64,000 bases of DNA, from the NCBI GenBank assembly GCA_947380905.1, contig CANCSS010000003.1, positions 1 through 64,000 on the forward strand, given 5' to 3'. Positions within the stretch are counted from its first letter, which is position 1; every line of letters starts with the position of its first letter. Below, in pieces: positions 1 to 5,666 of this stretch. Made by a program: the position numbers and the translations under genes. Source of the DNA: Chitinophagaceae bacterium (GTDB taxonomy: Bacteria > Bacteroidota > Bacteroidia > Chitinophagales > Chitinophagaceae). The notes beneath the pieces were generated by a model that made no database searches, had not been told where the DNA came from, and was given only the letters and a program-made list of their open reading frames with translations.

Positions 1-1
1 A

Positions 2-149
2 CTGCGTGAGGAAAACACCCCCTGAATTCGACTGAAATCGGTTGATTTCGGTTTTGTGAAAACATAACTATCTACAAATCAACGCCTTCATTTTCTCAAA
101 AAATCTTCATAACCCTGAGGTCCCGGGTTCAAATCCCGGTCTCGCTACA
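2..149 (+). repeat. Boundary repeat copy A
   Basis: This 148-bp direct repeat begins CTGCGTGAGGAAAACACCCC and ends with a tRNA 3' half. Its partner is 2772-2919 (about 91% identical, with 63 identical bases at the tRNA end). A shorter copy of the first 49 bases is at 1430-1478 and decayed copies occur further on. Confidence 0.85.
104..147 (+). pseudogene. 3' half of a CAT-anticodon (Met-type) tRNA, copy A
   Basis: The segment folds as the right half of a tRNA. It has anticodon loop TTCATAA with anticodon CAT at 108-110, the 3' anticodon strand CCCTG (113-117), a five-base variable loop, a T-arm with 5-bp stem CCGGG/CCCGG around TTCAAAT (123-139), the 3' acceptor strand TCTCGCT and discriminator A147. 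The upstream bases do not supply the pairing CAGGG strand, a D-arm or a 5' acceptor strand, so this is a fragment and not a gene. CAT could be elongator Met, initiator Met or lysidine Ile; I cannot tell which. Confidence 0.8.
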
Positions 150-189
150 AAAGGGGATAAATAAGCAGCAGATTGGTTTGTCCCCTTTT
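149..189 (+). terminator. Hairpin after tRNA fragment A
   Basis: AAAAGGGGA (149-157) pairs with TCCCCTTTT (181-189) across a 23-nt loop, and the right arm runs into a T-tract. It has the layout of a tRNA terminator carried along with the fragment. Confidence 0.55.
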
Positions 190-267
190 TATTTTCTTAT
201 AACTGTTTAATATTCATTGATTTAATGGTTAATTCAACGAAAATGTAGGCGTTCTTTAATTTAATTG

Positions 268-275
268 TAAATTTG
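268..275 (+). promoter_or_regulatory. -7 box upstream of mntA
   Basis: TAAATTTG matches the Bacteroidota -7 consensus TAnnTTTG and ends 8 bp before the ATG at 284, implying a very short leader. I see no clear TTTG box at -33. Confidence 0.45.
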
Positions 276-283
276 CTTTTACA

Positions 284-598
284 ATGAATAAGATACAATA
301 CAATACAAAACAAGACCTAATGAGCGCTATCTCTGACAACAGAGATATGATTAAATCATTTGGGGTAAATGGTTTGGGTATTTTTGGATCCTTTTCTAAA
401 GGAACTGCTGTTGAAACAAGTGATGTTGATTTATTAGTTGATTTTATTCCAGAAAAAAAGAGCTTTGATAACTTTATGGATTTGTCATTCTTTTTGGAAG
501 GATTGTTTGGCAGAAAGGTTGAACTAGTTACTCGACAATCATTAAGTAAACATATTGGCCCACATATTTTAAATGAGGTAATTAATGTCAGCCTCTAA
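284..598 (+). CDS. mntA: MntA-type nucleotidyltransferase antitoxin
   Basis: This 104-residue minimal nucleotidyltransferase (MNT) is the antitoxin of a HepT/MntA pair. In characterised systems MntA transfers AMP units to a Tyr of HepT and so neutralises the RNase. The MNT signature is visible: Gly35-Ser36 followed by Asp47-x-Asp49 (GSFSKG then SDVDLLVDF), the metal- and nucleotide-binding core. The length is normal for the family. The stop codon lies 14 bp inside hepT, so translation is coupled. The start ATG at 284 sits just behind a -7 box. The antitoxin-first order is common. The pair lies in a repeat-bounded island, in line with horizontal acquisition. Confidence 0.9.
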   Translation: MNKIQYNTKQDLMSAISDNRDMIKSFGVNGLGIFGSFSKGTAVETSDVDLLVDFIPEKKSFDNFMDLSFFLEGLFGRKVELVTRQSLSKHIGPHILNEVINVSL

Positions 599-914
599 TC
601 TTGAGTTGGTTCGTCATATTTTGACTGAAACAGCTTTTATTATCCAACACACTGATAAAAAAACTAAAGAGCAAGTTATTGAAGATGAAGTGCTTTGTCG
701 AGCTGTTGTTAGAAGCATTGAAATTATTGGGGAAGCATCAAAAAAAATTGATGAGGAATTTAAAGCCAAACATATTCATATTGAATGGAAGAAAATGGCT
801 GGTGCAAGGGATAAGTTAATTCATGATTATTTCGGAATCGATTATGATATTGTATGGGACATCATTCAAAATAAAATCCCAGATTTGGATCATTTTTTAA
901 ATCAGTTATTATAA
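585..914 (+). CDS. hepT: HepT-like HEPN RNase toxin
   Basis: This 109-residue HEPN-domain protein (formerly DUF86) is the toxin partner of the preceding MntA. It is all-helical by composition, and the catalytic motif Rx4HxY is intact as Arg75, His80 and Tyr82 (RDKLIHDY). Tyr82 corresponds to the residue adenylylated by MntA in studied systems. The start ATG overlaps the end of mntA by 14 bp. HEPN toxins of this kind cleave RNA, including tRNA, and act in plasmid maintenance or phage defence. The function is assigned from family knowledge. No sign of damage is seen, so the pair is probably active. Confidence 0.9.
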   Translation: MSASNLELVRHILTETAFIIQHTDKKTKEQVIEDEVLCRAVVRSIEIIGEASKKIDEEFKAKHIHIEWKKMAGARDKLIHDYFGIDYDIVWDIIQNKIPDLDHFLNQLL

Positions 915-928
915 CTGGTTTGTAGTAA

Positions 929-1234
929 TTAAATTTCCTTATAAACTAGCACTTTCTTTTTATTCAGCCCTTCTTTAAAATAAGGGTTCTTGATAGCCTG
1001 CTCCTCTAATAAGTCTACTGGACGATTAAATATATCTTGTAAGGAGAACCTAAAATCAAAGTAGTTATCTGCATAGTCCTTCACATCTATTTCCTTAAAA
1101 TCAACGATTAAGTCTATATCGCTATTGGTATTAAAATTGGAAGTTAGGACTGACCCAAAGGCATACAAGCTCCTTACTTTGTGGTTAGCACAAAGCGCAT
1201 TTATTTCATTTTTGTATGCAGATAGCGTGTTCAT
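929..1234 (-). CDS. Stand-alone MNT-family nucleotidyltransferase
   Basis: This 101-residue second minimal nucleotidyltransferase is convergent with hepT and 14 bp from it. The core motif is present as Gly27-Ser28 and Asp39-x-Asp41 (TNSDIDLIVDF). A longer reading from a TTG at 1252 is possible, but the ATG at 1234 aligns better with the family N-terminus. No HEPN gene is adjacent. Instead a 49-residue basic ORF lies 26 bp upstream on the same strand and may be its partner. It resembles the MntA just upstream only at family level, so it is not a recent duplicate. It is probably an antitoxin or a regulatory nucleotidyltransferase; the target is unknown. Confidence 0.82.
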   Translation of the reverse strand: MNTLSAYKNEINALCANHKVRSLYAFGSVLTSNFNTNSDIDLIVDFKEIDVKDYADNYFDFRFSLQDIFNRPVDLLEEQAIKNPYFKEGLNKKKVLVYKEI

Positions 1235-1260
1235 ATTTCTATTAGGGGACAAATTTACTT

Positions 1261-1410
1261 TTAATTTCTTTGCCTCTTCTTCTTCTTGATGGATTTACTC
1301 TTCAACCATTGTGCTTGTTTCCTTGCTTTCTCTATGGTAACTGGAGGCTGTTTCGATAAGATGATGCTGCACAACTTGGCTCTTTCTACAAATGATATAT
1401 TCAAATTCAT
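1261..1410 (-). CDS. Small basic hypothetical protein (49 aa) upstream of MNT gene
   Basis: This short ORF starts at ATG 1408-1410 and stops at 1261-1263, 26 bp before the MNT gene on the same strand. The predicted protein has a predicted helical N-terminal half (MNLNISFVERAKLCSIIL...), a QPPVTIEKARKQAQWLK segment and a very basic tail (KSIKKKKRQRN). The spacing and strand suggest a two-gene operon with the MNT protein. I do not recognise the family. A nucleic-acid-binding antitoxin/toxin partner or an adaptor is possible but is inference. The length is too short for composition alone to prove coding. Confidence 0.55.
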   Translation of the reverse strand: MNLNISFVERAKLCSIILSKQPPVTIEKARKQAQWLKSKSIKKKKRQRN

Positions 1411-1429
1411 AAATTAAAATTAATGTTTT

Positions 1430-1478
1430 CTGTGTGAGGAAAACACCCCCTGAATTCGGTTCAAATCGGTTGTTTTGA
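1430..1478 (+). repeat. Boundary repeat copy B (partial)
   Basis: About 49 bp match the first third of copies A and C (TGTGTGAGGAAAACACCCCC and the following TGAATTCGG...). The tRNA 3' half is absent; the sequence diverges after about 1478. It sits between the toxin-antitoxin block and the fic block. Confidence 0.8.
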
Positions 1479-1505
1479 GATCTATATATAGGCAAATTCA
1501 TTACA

Positions 1506-1540
1506 CTATGAGCCGATTAGGTCGACTTATCGGCTCATAG
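1506..1540. promoter_or_regulatory. Perfect 12-bp inverted repeat upstream of fic
   Basis: CTATGAGCCGAT (1506-1517) and ATCGGCTCATAG (1529-1540) form a perfect 12-bp stem around an 11-nt loop. No T-tract follows on either strand, so an operator or recombination site is at least as likely as a terminator. It lies about 150 bp before the fic start. Confidence 0.5.
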
Positions 1541-1690
1541 ATTTGATTTACATGATCCGAATTGCTATAGCTTTTAGATCATTCATTTTTTCTTAAATGA
1601 CTGATTATCAGTATAATAATATTTTATCGAACATAAATCACTACTTTATCGATCAATTATTGTGTTTTTTGATTGATAAATCATATTTTT

Positions 1691-2758
1691 ATGATTGATA
1701 AATTACAGATGCCAAAGAAATCAAATAAAAGACAGAATGATATTATTCAGTTTATAAAGAATAATCCTAACTGTACTTCTCTAGAAATACTCGAAGGGTT
1801 AAAGCTGGAAATGAGTATAGTAACACTTCGTAGAGTGTTGCAAGAATTAAGTGCGAGTAGTTTAATTAATGCTTTAGGGGAGCTGAAAAGTAGGAAGTAC
1901 ATAATAAGTAATTCATATAATGTTATTGGGCCAATAGATGTTGATCAGTATTTTAAAAAAGAGATTGATGAAAGAATTATTCAAGATAGCTTTAATCACG
2001 TATTAATTAAAGATACACTTAGAAGTATCTCCATATTTACAAATACAGAACTTGATTTTTTAATTATTTTACAAGAGAAGTTTACATTAAATGCTTCAAA
2101 ATTATCCAAAAGTGAATATAAGAACGAATTAGAAAGGTTAGCAATTGATTTAAGTTGGAAATCTTCTCAAATCGAAGGGAATACTTATTCTTTACTAGAG
2201 ACTGAAAGATTATTAAAAGATAAAGAGACAGCAGCAGGAAAGACAAAAGAGGAAGCTTCCATGTTATTGAACCATAAAGAAGCCCTTGATTTTATTATTA
2301 ATCAGCCAGATTATATAAATCCATTAAAAGTTTCAAGCATTGAGGATATTCATAGTATATTGGTAAAGGATTTAGATATCACAAGAAATATTAGGAGCAG
2401 GAGAGTGGGGATTTCGGGTACAAACTATAAACCCCTTGAAAATGAGTTTCAAATTAAAGAAGCGCTTGAGTCAATGTGCAATCTTATCAATTCAAGAAAT
2501 AATGTATTCGAGAAAGCATTATTAACACTGGTGCTTATCTCTTATATTCAACCATTTTCAGATGGGAATAAAAGAACTGCTAGGATTATAAGTAATGCAA
2601 TTTTAATAAACAATCATTACTGTCCTATTTCCTTTAGGACTATTGATTCAATAGATTATAAGAAGGCTATGTTGATATTCTATGAACAAACCAATATCAA
2701 TCCGTTTAAAAATGTTTTTATTGGTCAATTTGAATTTGCGGTAAATACTTATTTCTAA
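1691..2758 (+). CDS. Fic-family protein with HTH N-terminus and altered catalytic motif
   Basis: This Fic/DOC-fold protein is about 355 residues long. The N-terminal ~60 residues look like a winged helix (KRQNDIIQFIKNNP...). An inhibitory-helix motif follows at about residues 158-164 (SSQIEGN, the S/TxxxEG/N type that occludes ATP). The Fic core reads QPFSDGNKRTAR. The canonical motif is HPFxDGNxRxxR, so the catalytic His (codon 2549-2551, CAA) is Gln. Fic enzymes transfer AMP to hydroxyl side chains; without His this protein is probably inactive as an AMPylator or has another role. ATG 1691 is chosen; 1709 is an alternative, and a longer TTG start at 1673 is less likely. It lies between repeat copies B and C. 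Confidence 0.85.
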   Translation: MIDKLQMPKKSNKRQNDIIQFIKNNPNCTSLEILEGLKLEMSIVTLRRVLQELSASSLINALGELKSRKYIISNSYNVIGPIDVDQYFKKEIDERIIQDSFNHVLIKDTLRSISIFTNTELDFLIILQEKFTLNASKLSKSEYKNELERLAIDLSWKSSQIEGNTYSLLETERLLKDKETAAGKTKEEASMLLNHKEALDFIINQPDYINPLKVSSIEDIHSILVKDLDITRNIRSRRVGISGTNYKPLENEFQIKEALESMCNLINSRNNVFEKALLTLVLISYIQPFSDGNKRTARIISNAILINNHYCPISFRTIDSIDYKKAMLIFYEQTNINPFKNVFIGQFEFAVNTYF

Positions 2759-2771
2759 ATAATTGATAACC

Positions 2772-2919
2772 CTGCGTGAGGAAAACACCCCCTGAATTCG
2801 GTCAAAATCGGTGGTTTTCAGTTTTGTGAAAACATAACGCATTGCAAATCAACGCGTTCATTTTCTCAAAAAATCTTCATAACCCTGAGGTCCCGGGTTC
2901 AAATCCCGGTCTCGCTACA
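2772..2919 (+). repeat. Boundary repeat copy C
   Basis: This 148-bp direct repeat is the partner of 2-149. The last 63 bp, including the tRNA 3' half, are identical to copy A. It begins 13 bp after the fic stop codon and closes the island. Confidence 0.85.
2874..2917 (+). pseudogene. 3' half of a CAT-anticodon (Met-type) tRNA, copy C
   Basis: It is identical to the fragment at 104-147: anticodon loop with CAT at 2878-2880, T-arm and 3' acceptor strand ending in discriminator A at 2917. No 5' half is present. Confidence 0.8.
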
Positions 2920-2927
2920 TGAAAATC

Positions 2928-2955
2928 AAGGACTTACGTTAAATCGTGGGTCCTT
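2928..2955 (+). terminator. Hairpin after tRNA fragment C
   Basis: AAGGACTTACG (2928-2938) pairs with CGTGGGTCCTT (2945-2955) with two G-U pairs and a 6-nt loop. The left arm is the same as in the terminator at 46595-46624. It is probably a tRNA terminator relic. Confidence 0.4.
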
Positions 2956-2993
2956 TGTTGGGTCATGTAAACACCATTCTAAAACGTACTATT

Positions 2994-3006
2994 TAAAGTA
3001 ACTTTA
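2994..3006. promoter_or_regulatory. TAAAGT-A-ACTTTA palindrome upstream of GNAT gene
   Basis: A perfect 6-1-6 inverted repeat ends 17 bp before the ATG at 3024. The position fits an operator. Similar AAGT/ACTT palindromes occur at 5139, 28338 and 28496. Confidence 0.35.
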
Positions 3007-3023
3007 TAATCAATTTTTGAATC

Positions 3024-3497
3024 ATGGTACAAAGTAATTACGAAAGAATAATACAATTGGCTGATGAAGTATTTTCAAGCCGGACTGATCCTGACCAGCT
3101 AAACGTAGATGAAAATGTGATGGAGCACTTACTGCTGATTCATCCCGATACAATGTCTGAATATGATGATGGAAATGGTCCTGTTTGTTGGATTTTATGT
3201 ATTCCCACAACACTAGATTTAATGTCTAAATTTATTGATCAAAAAATATCAGAAAGGGAGCTTTATGAATTAACGCCACTGAATTCAAAATATGAAGCAA
3301 TTTATTTGTGTTCGGCTTTATTATTGGAAGAGTTTCGTGGCAAAGGAATTGCCCAAAACCTAGCTATTAAAGCAATAGAAAGTATTAAAATAGATCATTC
3401 CATAAAAGCGCTATTCTTTTGGGCTTTCAGTAAAGAGGGGGAAAAGCTTGCAGAAAAGGTCTCCGGTTTAATTGGTTTACCATTGTACAAACGTTAA
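3024..3497 (+). CDS. GNAT-family N-acetyltransferase
   Basis: This 157-residue cytoplasmic protein has the acetyl-CoA-binding motif A of the GNAT fold at residues 105-110 (RGKGIA) preceded by a hydrophobic strand (YLCSALLLEEF). The N-terminal 60 residues are not typical of any GNAT subfamily I know, and the substrate is unknown. It is the first gene after the repeat-bounded island and is convergent with the next gene, 26 bp apart. A small palindrome lies directly upstream of the start. Confidence 0.7.
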   Translation: MVQSNYERIIQLADEVFSSRTDPDQLNVDENVMEHLLLIHPDTMSEYDDGNGPVCWILCIPTTLDLMSKFIDQKISERELYELTPLNSKYEAIYLCSALLLEEFRGKGIAQNLAIKAIESIKIDHSIKALFFWAFSKEGEKLAEKVSGLIGLPLYKR

Positions 3498-3523
3498 GTA
3501 TAGTCTATCTAATCAGAGGAAAT

Positions 3524-3991
3524 TCATTTATCTATATTTAGATCGATTGCTTTTTGTAATTTTTTTTCAATTACACCTGCTATACAAGCAACTACAATAG
3601 ATAAAAAAGTAGTTAAAATACTAAGTGATATAAAACCAGCAGGATCATCTTCTTTATTATGAAATAATATTATGAATATACCTGCAGATAATATAAAAAT
3701 GCTAAATAAAATGGCGCAATACTTTATAATCTTTAATTCTCTAACAGCAATTAATGAAAATATTTTATTTTGTCCATAGTATCCTAGTATTTTGAAACTT
3801 TTATATAAAGCAACAAAGAAAGGTATAGAAGCTATATATCCAAATAATATAAATGGATCAGCATAAATTTGGTAAAGGTCTAAATTGACTGCCCTTCCCT
3901 CAGTAAGGGGCACCCGAATTAAAAAACCAATCACCACAATACCAAAAATGATGATAAGAGACCGAAGAAAAATTAAAGTAGTCTTTTTCAT
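3524..3991 (-). CDS. DUF2975-like membrane protein
   Basis: This 155-residue inner-membrane protein has four predicted helices (about 8-26, 46-64, 90-110 and 119-140). The segment NKIFSLIAVRELKIIKYCAI before helix 3 resembles the DUF2975 pattern. DUF2975 genes are often followed by a small HTH regulator; none is seen here. The gene is 16 bp downstream of the YqgE-like gene on the same strand, so they may be co-transcribed. No biochemical role is known. Confidence 0.6.
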   Translation of the reverse strand: MKKTTLIFLRSLIIIFGIVVIGFLIRVPLTEGRAVNLDLYQIYADPFILFGYIASIPFFVALYKSFKILGYYGQNKIFSLIAVRELKIIKYCAILFSIFILSAGIFIILFHNKEDDPAGFISLSILTTFLSIVVACIAGVIEKKLQKAIDLNIDK

Positions 3992-4007
3992 TTTATATTT
4001 TTATACT

Positions 4008-4442
4008 TCAATAATTAAATGTCCAGCTTCCTTCTTCCACCTCGGTTTCCAATTCTCCTACATCCCATCCACAATAGCCAATAAAAAGTTGAATTTCTTG
4101 TTTATTGGCACCCCTGATATTGATGGCTTCGATCACTTGCCCCATATTACCACCCAAATAAAGACCATTGTTTATTTGTTCTCCGCCATCAATGAGATCG
4201 GGTCGCTTGTGCAACACAAAGATATGATCTCTATCAACGGGGCCGCCATCCATTAGTGGAAATGGTTTACTGTGATTGAATTCAATTAGTTCATGCAAGG
4301 ATTTTTCAAAAGATTTATTCGTTACAAACCCAAGACTTCCATCTTCATTGTGTTGAACGAGCAGAATGATTGTATGCTCGAAGAAACTGCCAATCAATGC
4401 GGCAGTGCTTCTGATATAAACTCCGGCTTTTAGATCCATCAT
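4008..4442 (-). CDS. YqgE/AlgH family protein (UPF0301), short form
   Basis: This 144-residue protein has clear YqgE/AlgH features: a LLVQHNEDGSLGFVTNK strand-turn near residues 27-43, GGPV at 66-69 followed by RDHIFVLHKRPDL, then GGNMGQV and the GYCGWDVGELE block. Family members are usually about 180-190 residues; here the C-terminal ~35-40 residues are missing, with a stop soon after EEGSW. The role is poorly defined: it was named for alginate regulation in Pseudomonas but is widespread. It starts 3 bp after the SDR stop codon, so translation of the two may be coupled. Confidence 0.85.
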   Translation of the reverse strand: MMDLKAGVYIRSTAALIGSFFEHTIILLVQHNEDGSLGFVTNKSFEKSLHELIEFNHSKPFPLMDGGPVDRDHIFVLHKRPDLIDGGEQINNGLYLGGNMGQVIEAINIRGANKQEIQLFIGYCGWDVGELETEVEEGSWTFNY

Positions 4443-4445
4443 ATT

Positions 4446-5078
4446 CTATTTTTCAGATATGCCAATGTACTTTTTTAATTCTGTTTGATTTTCTGCTTGC
4501 TTTATTAAAAAGTCTGCTACGTCTGCCCTATTGATTCCTCCTATATTAATTCCTTTGAATAACTTGTTTTCAACACGGTATTTTTCTGTCAATTCCTTAT
4601 CTAATAATCTTCCTGGCCGCACCACTGTCCAATTCATATCTGAATGAGTGATAATTTCTTCCATTTTAGTTTTGTCAGCATATACGTCTTTTAACAAGTA
4701 TTTTAAAAACAATTTTATTAACCAAGAAACATAATTTTTACTTTCTCCAGCTCCAAATCCAGTCACGAAAATAAATGGAACATCTATTTTCTTCTCCCTG
4801 TTTATTTCCACAATTAATTTAGCAAAATCTGAAAATAGGGTAGTAGTTTTCATATTCTTACTAGTTCCTATTGTTACAATTATAGCTTCTGTATTTTGGA
4901 TTGAATTTATTAAGTCAGCTTTATTGGTTGCATCACCAAGTATCATTTTTAACGATTTTTTCTCTTCGATCCCAATTTCAGATCGAGAAAGGGTCGTTAT
5001 CGTATGTTTTCTATTTAATCCTCTTTTTACAGTTTCTAGTCCTATTCCACCCGAGGCTCCTATTATAGTTATATTCAT
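4446..5078 (-). CDS. NAD(P)-binding atypical SDR oxidoreductase
   Basis: This 210-residue Rossmann-fold protein has the nucleotide-binding loop GASGGIG at residues 7-13, a central VTIGTS segment and NWTVVRPGRL near residue 155, typical of the NAD(P)H-binding/NmrA-like atypical SDR group. Such proteins act as quinone or flavin reductases or as redox sensors; the substrate is unknown here. It is the first gene of a minus-strand run with YqgE and DUF2975. A palindrome TACTTTA-N5-TAAAGTA about 60 bp upstream looks like its operator. Confidence 0.8.
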   Translation of the reverse strand: MNITIIGASGGIGLETVKRGLNRKHTITTLSRSEIGIEEKKSLKMILGDATNKADLINSIQNTEAIIVTIGTSKNMKTTTLFSDFAKLIVEINREKKIDVPFIFVTGFGAGESKNYVSWLIKLFLKYLLKDVYADKTKMEEIITHSDMNWTVVRPGRLLDKELTEKYRVENKLFKGINIGGINRADVADFLIKQAENQTELKKYIGISEK

Positions 5079-5138
5079 TTTACTTTTTTTTAATTTTTTT
5101 ATTGCATTACAGTAGTTTATTACTAAAAAAAGGGTAAC

Positions 5139-5157
5139 TACTTTATAATGTAAAGTA
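5139..5157. promoter_or_regulatory. Palindromic operator between SDR and isomerase-like pseudogene
   Basis: TACTTTA (5139-5145) and TAAAGTA (5151-5157) form a perfect inverted repeat around TAATG in the 113-bp divergent intergenic region. HxlR/MarR-type regulators of redox enzymes use sites of this general shape; no such regulator gene is in the window. Confidence 0.5.
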
Positions 5158-5191
5158 ATGGATGTAAATTACATTATTAAATCTCAAAATT

Positions 5192-5460
5192 ATGAATAGA
5201 ATTCAAGTAATTTTAACGCTAGATATGGAAAATTTACCAAGTAATTTTCCTGTTGTATTAAAGCAGGAGCAAGAAAATTAGTTGCAAAATGGAAAGAGCA
5301 AGGAATTTTGGAGCATTTGTTTTTAAGACAGGCGAAAAATGGCGCAGTTTTAATTTTTAAAGATGTAGAAGAAGAGCAGGTTAAAGAACTGATGAAAACG
5401 CTTCCATTTTATACATTAAAAAAAAGTGTTGAATATTTTAATTTGATACAACAATTTTGA
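5192..5460 (+). pseudogene. Frameshifted muconolactone isomerase-like/dimeric ferredoxin-fold protein
   Basis: The frame from ATG 5192 encodes MNRIQVILTLDMENLPSNFP and stops at TAG 5279-5281. The adjacent frame continues with IKAGARKLVAKWKEQGILEH and then FLRQAKNGAVLIFKDVEEEQ, ending at TGA 5458-5460. Together they give about 90 residues that look like one small ferredoxin-like isomerase. The break, a one-base shift, is near 5255-5265. A sequencing error or programmed shift is possible, but a pseudogene is the simplest reading. It is divergent from the SDR gene and shares the palindrome at 5139. Confidence 0.65.
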
Positions 5461-5495
5461 TTTACTGAACTTTAGCTAAATAAAATAGCATACCT

Positions 5496-5640
5496 CTGTG
5501 TGAGAAAAATACCCCCTAAAATCAGTTCAAATTGCTTGATTTTAAATCATGAAAACTTAACTTTCAAGAACTCAATATCTTAATTCTCTAAAAAATCATA
5601 ATTCTCTTGCGGCCATTAGTTTAAATTCCATCTATTTAAA
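5496..5640 (+). repeat. Decayed boundary repeat copy D
   Basis: It begins CTGTGTGAGAAAAATACCCC, like copies A-C, and keeps blocks matching GAAAAC.TAAC, TTCTC.AAAAAATC and TCATAA in the same order. It ends in GTTTAAATTCCATCT where A and C have the T-arm. It is much diverged and the tRNA half no longer folds. Confidence 0.6.
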
Positions 5641-5648
5641 TATATTTG
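5641..5648 (+). promoter_or_regulatory. -7 box for alpha/beta hydrolase
   Basis: TATATTTG fits TAnnTTTG and ends 18 bp before ATG 5667. It directly abuts the decayed repeat copy D. Confidence 0.5.
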
Positions 5649-5666
5649 TTGATCAAACCATACAAA

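Larger units (their letters stand above)
2..2919. mobile_element. Putative repeat-bounded island of toxin-antitoxin cassettes
   Basis: The segment lies between two 148-bp direct repeats (2-149 and 2772-2919), each ending in the same tRNA 3' half. The last 63 bp of the two copies are identical, while the preceding 85 bp differ at about 13 positions. A partial third copy at 1430-1478 splits the interior into an MntA/HepT + MNT block and a Fic block. A tRNA 3' end as boundary is the usual signature of site-specific integration by tyrosine recombinases, which is family knowledge. Here no integrase, transposase or intact tRNA is visible, so the mechanism is inferred. Confidence 0.45.

Noticed and set aside
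104..147. Complete tRNA gene
   Set aside because: Only the anticodon loop, T-arm and 3' acceptor strand are present; upstream bases do not form a D-arm or the 5' strands, and the same holds at 2874-2917.
1295..1501. 68-codon minus-strand ORF overlapping repeat copy B
   Set aside because: Its N-terminal part is the repeat read backwards and its frame differs from the better-supported 49-codon ORF at 1261-1410, which has good spacing to the MNT gene.
2..2919. CRISPR array
   Set aside because: The repeats are 148 bp, only two full copies exist, and genes lie between them; there are no short regular spacers.
3885..4256. 123-codon plus-strand ORF
   Set aside because: It is the antisense of the YqgE/AlgH and DUF2975 genes, which have clear family motifs; no family pattern is seen in the antisense frame.
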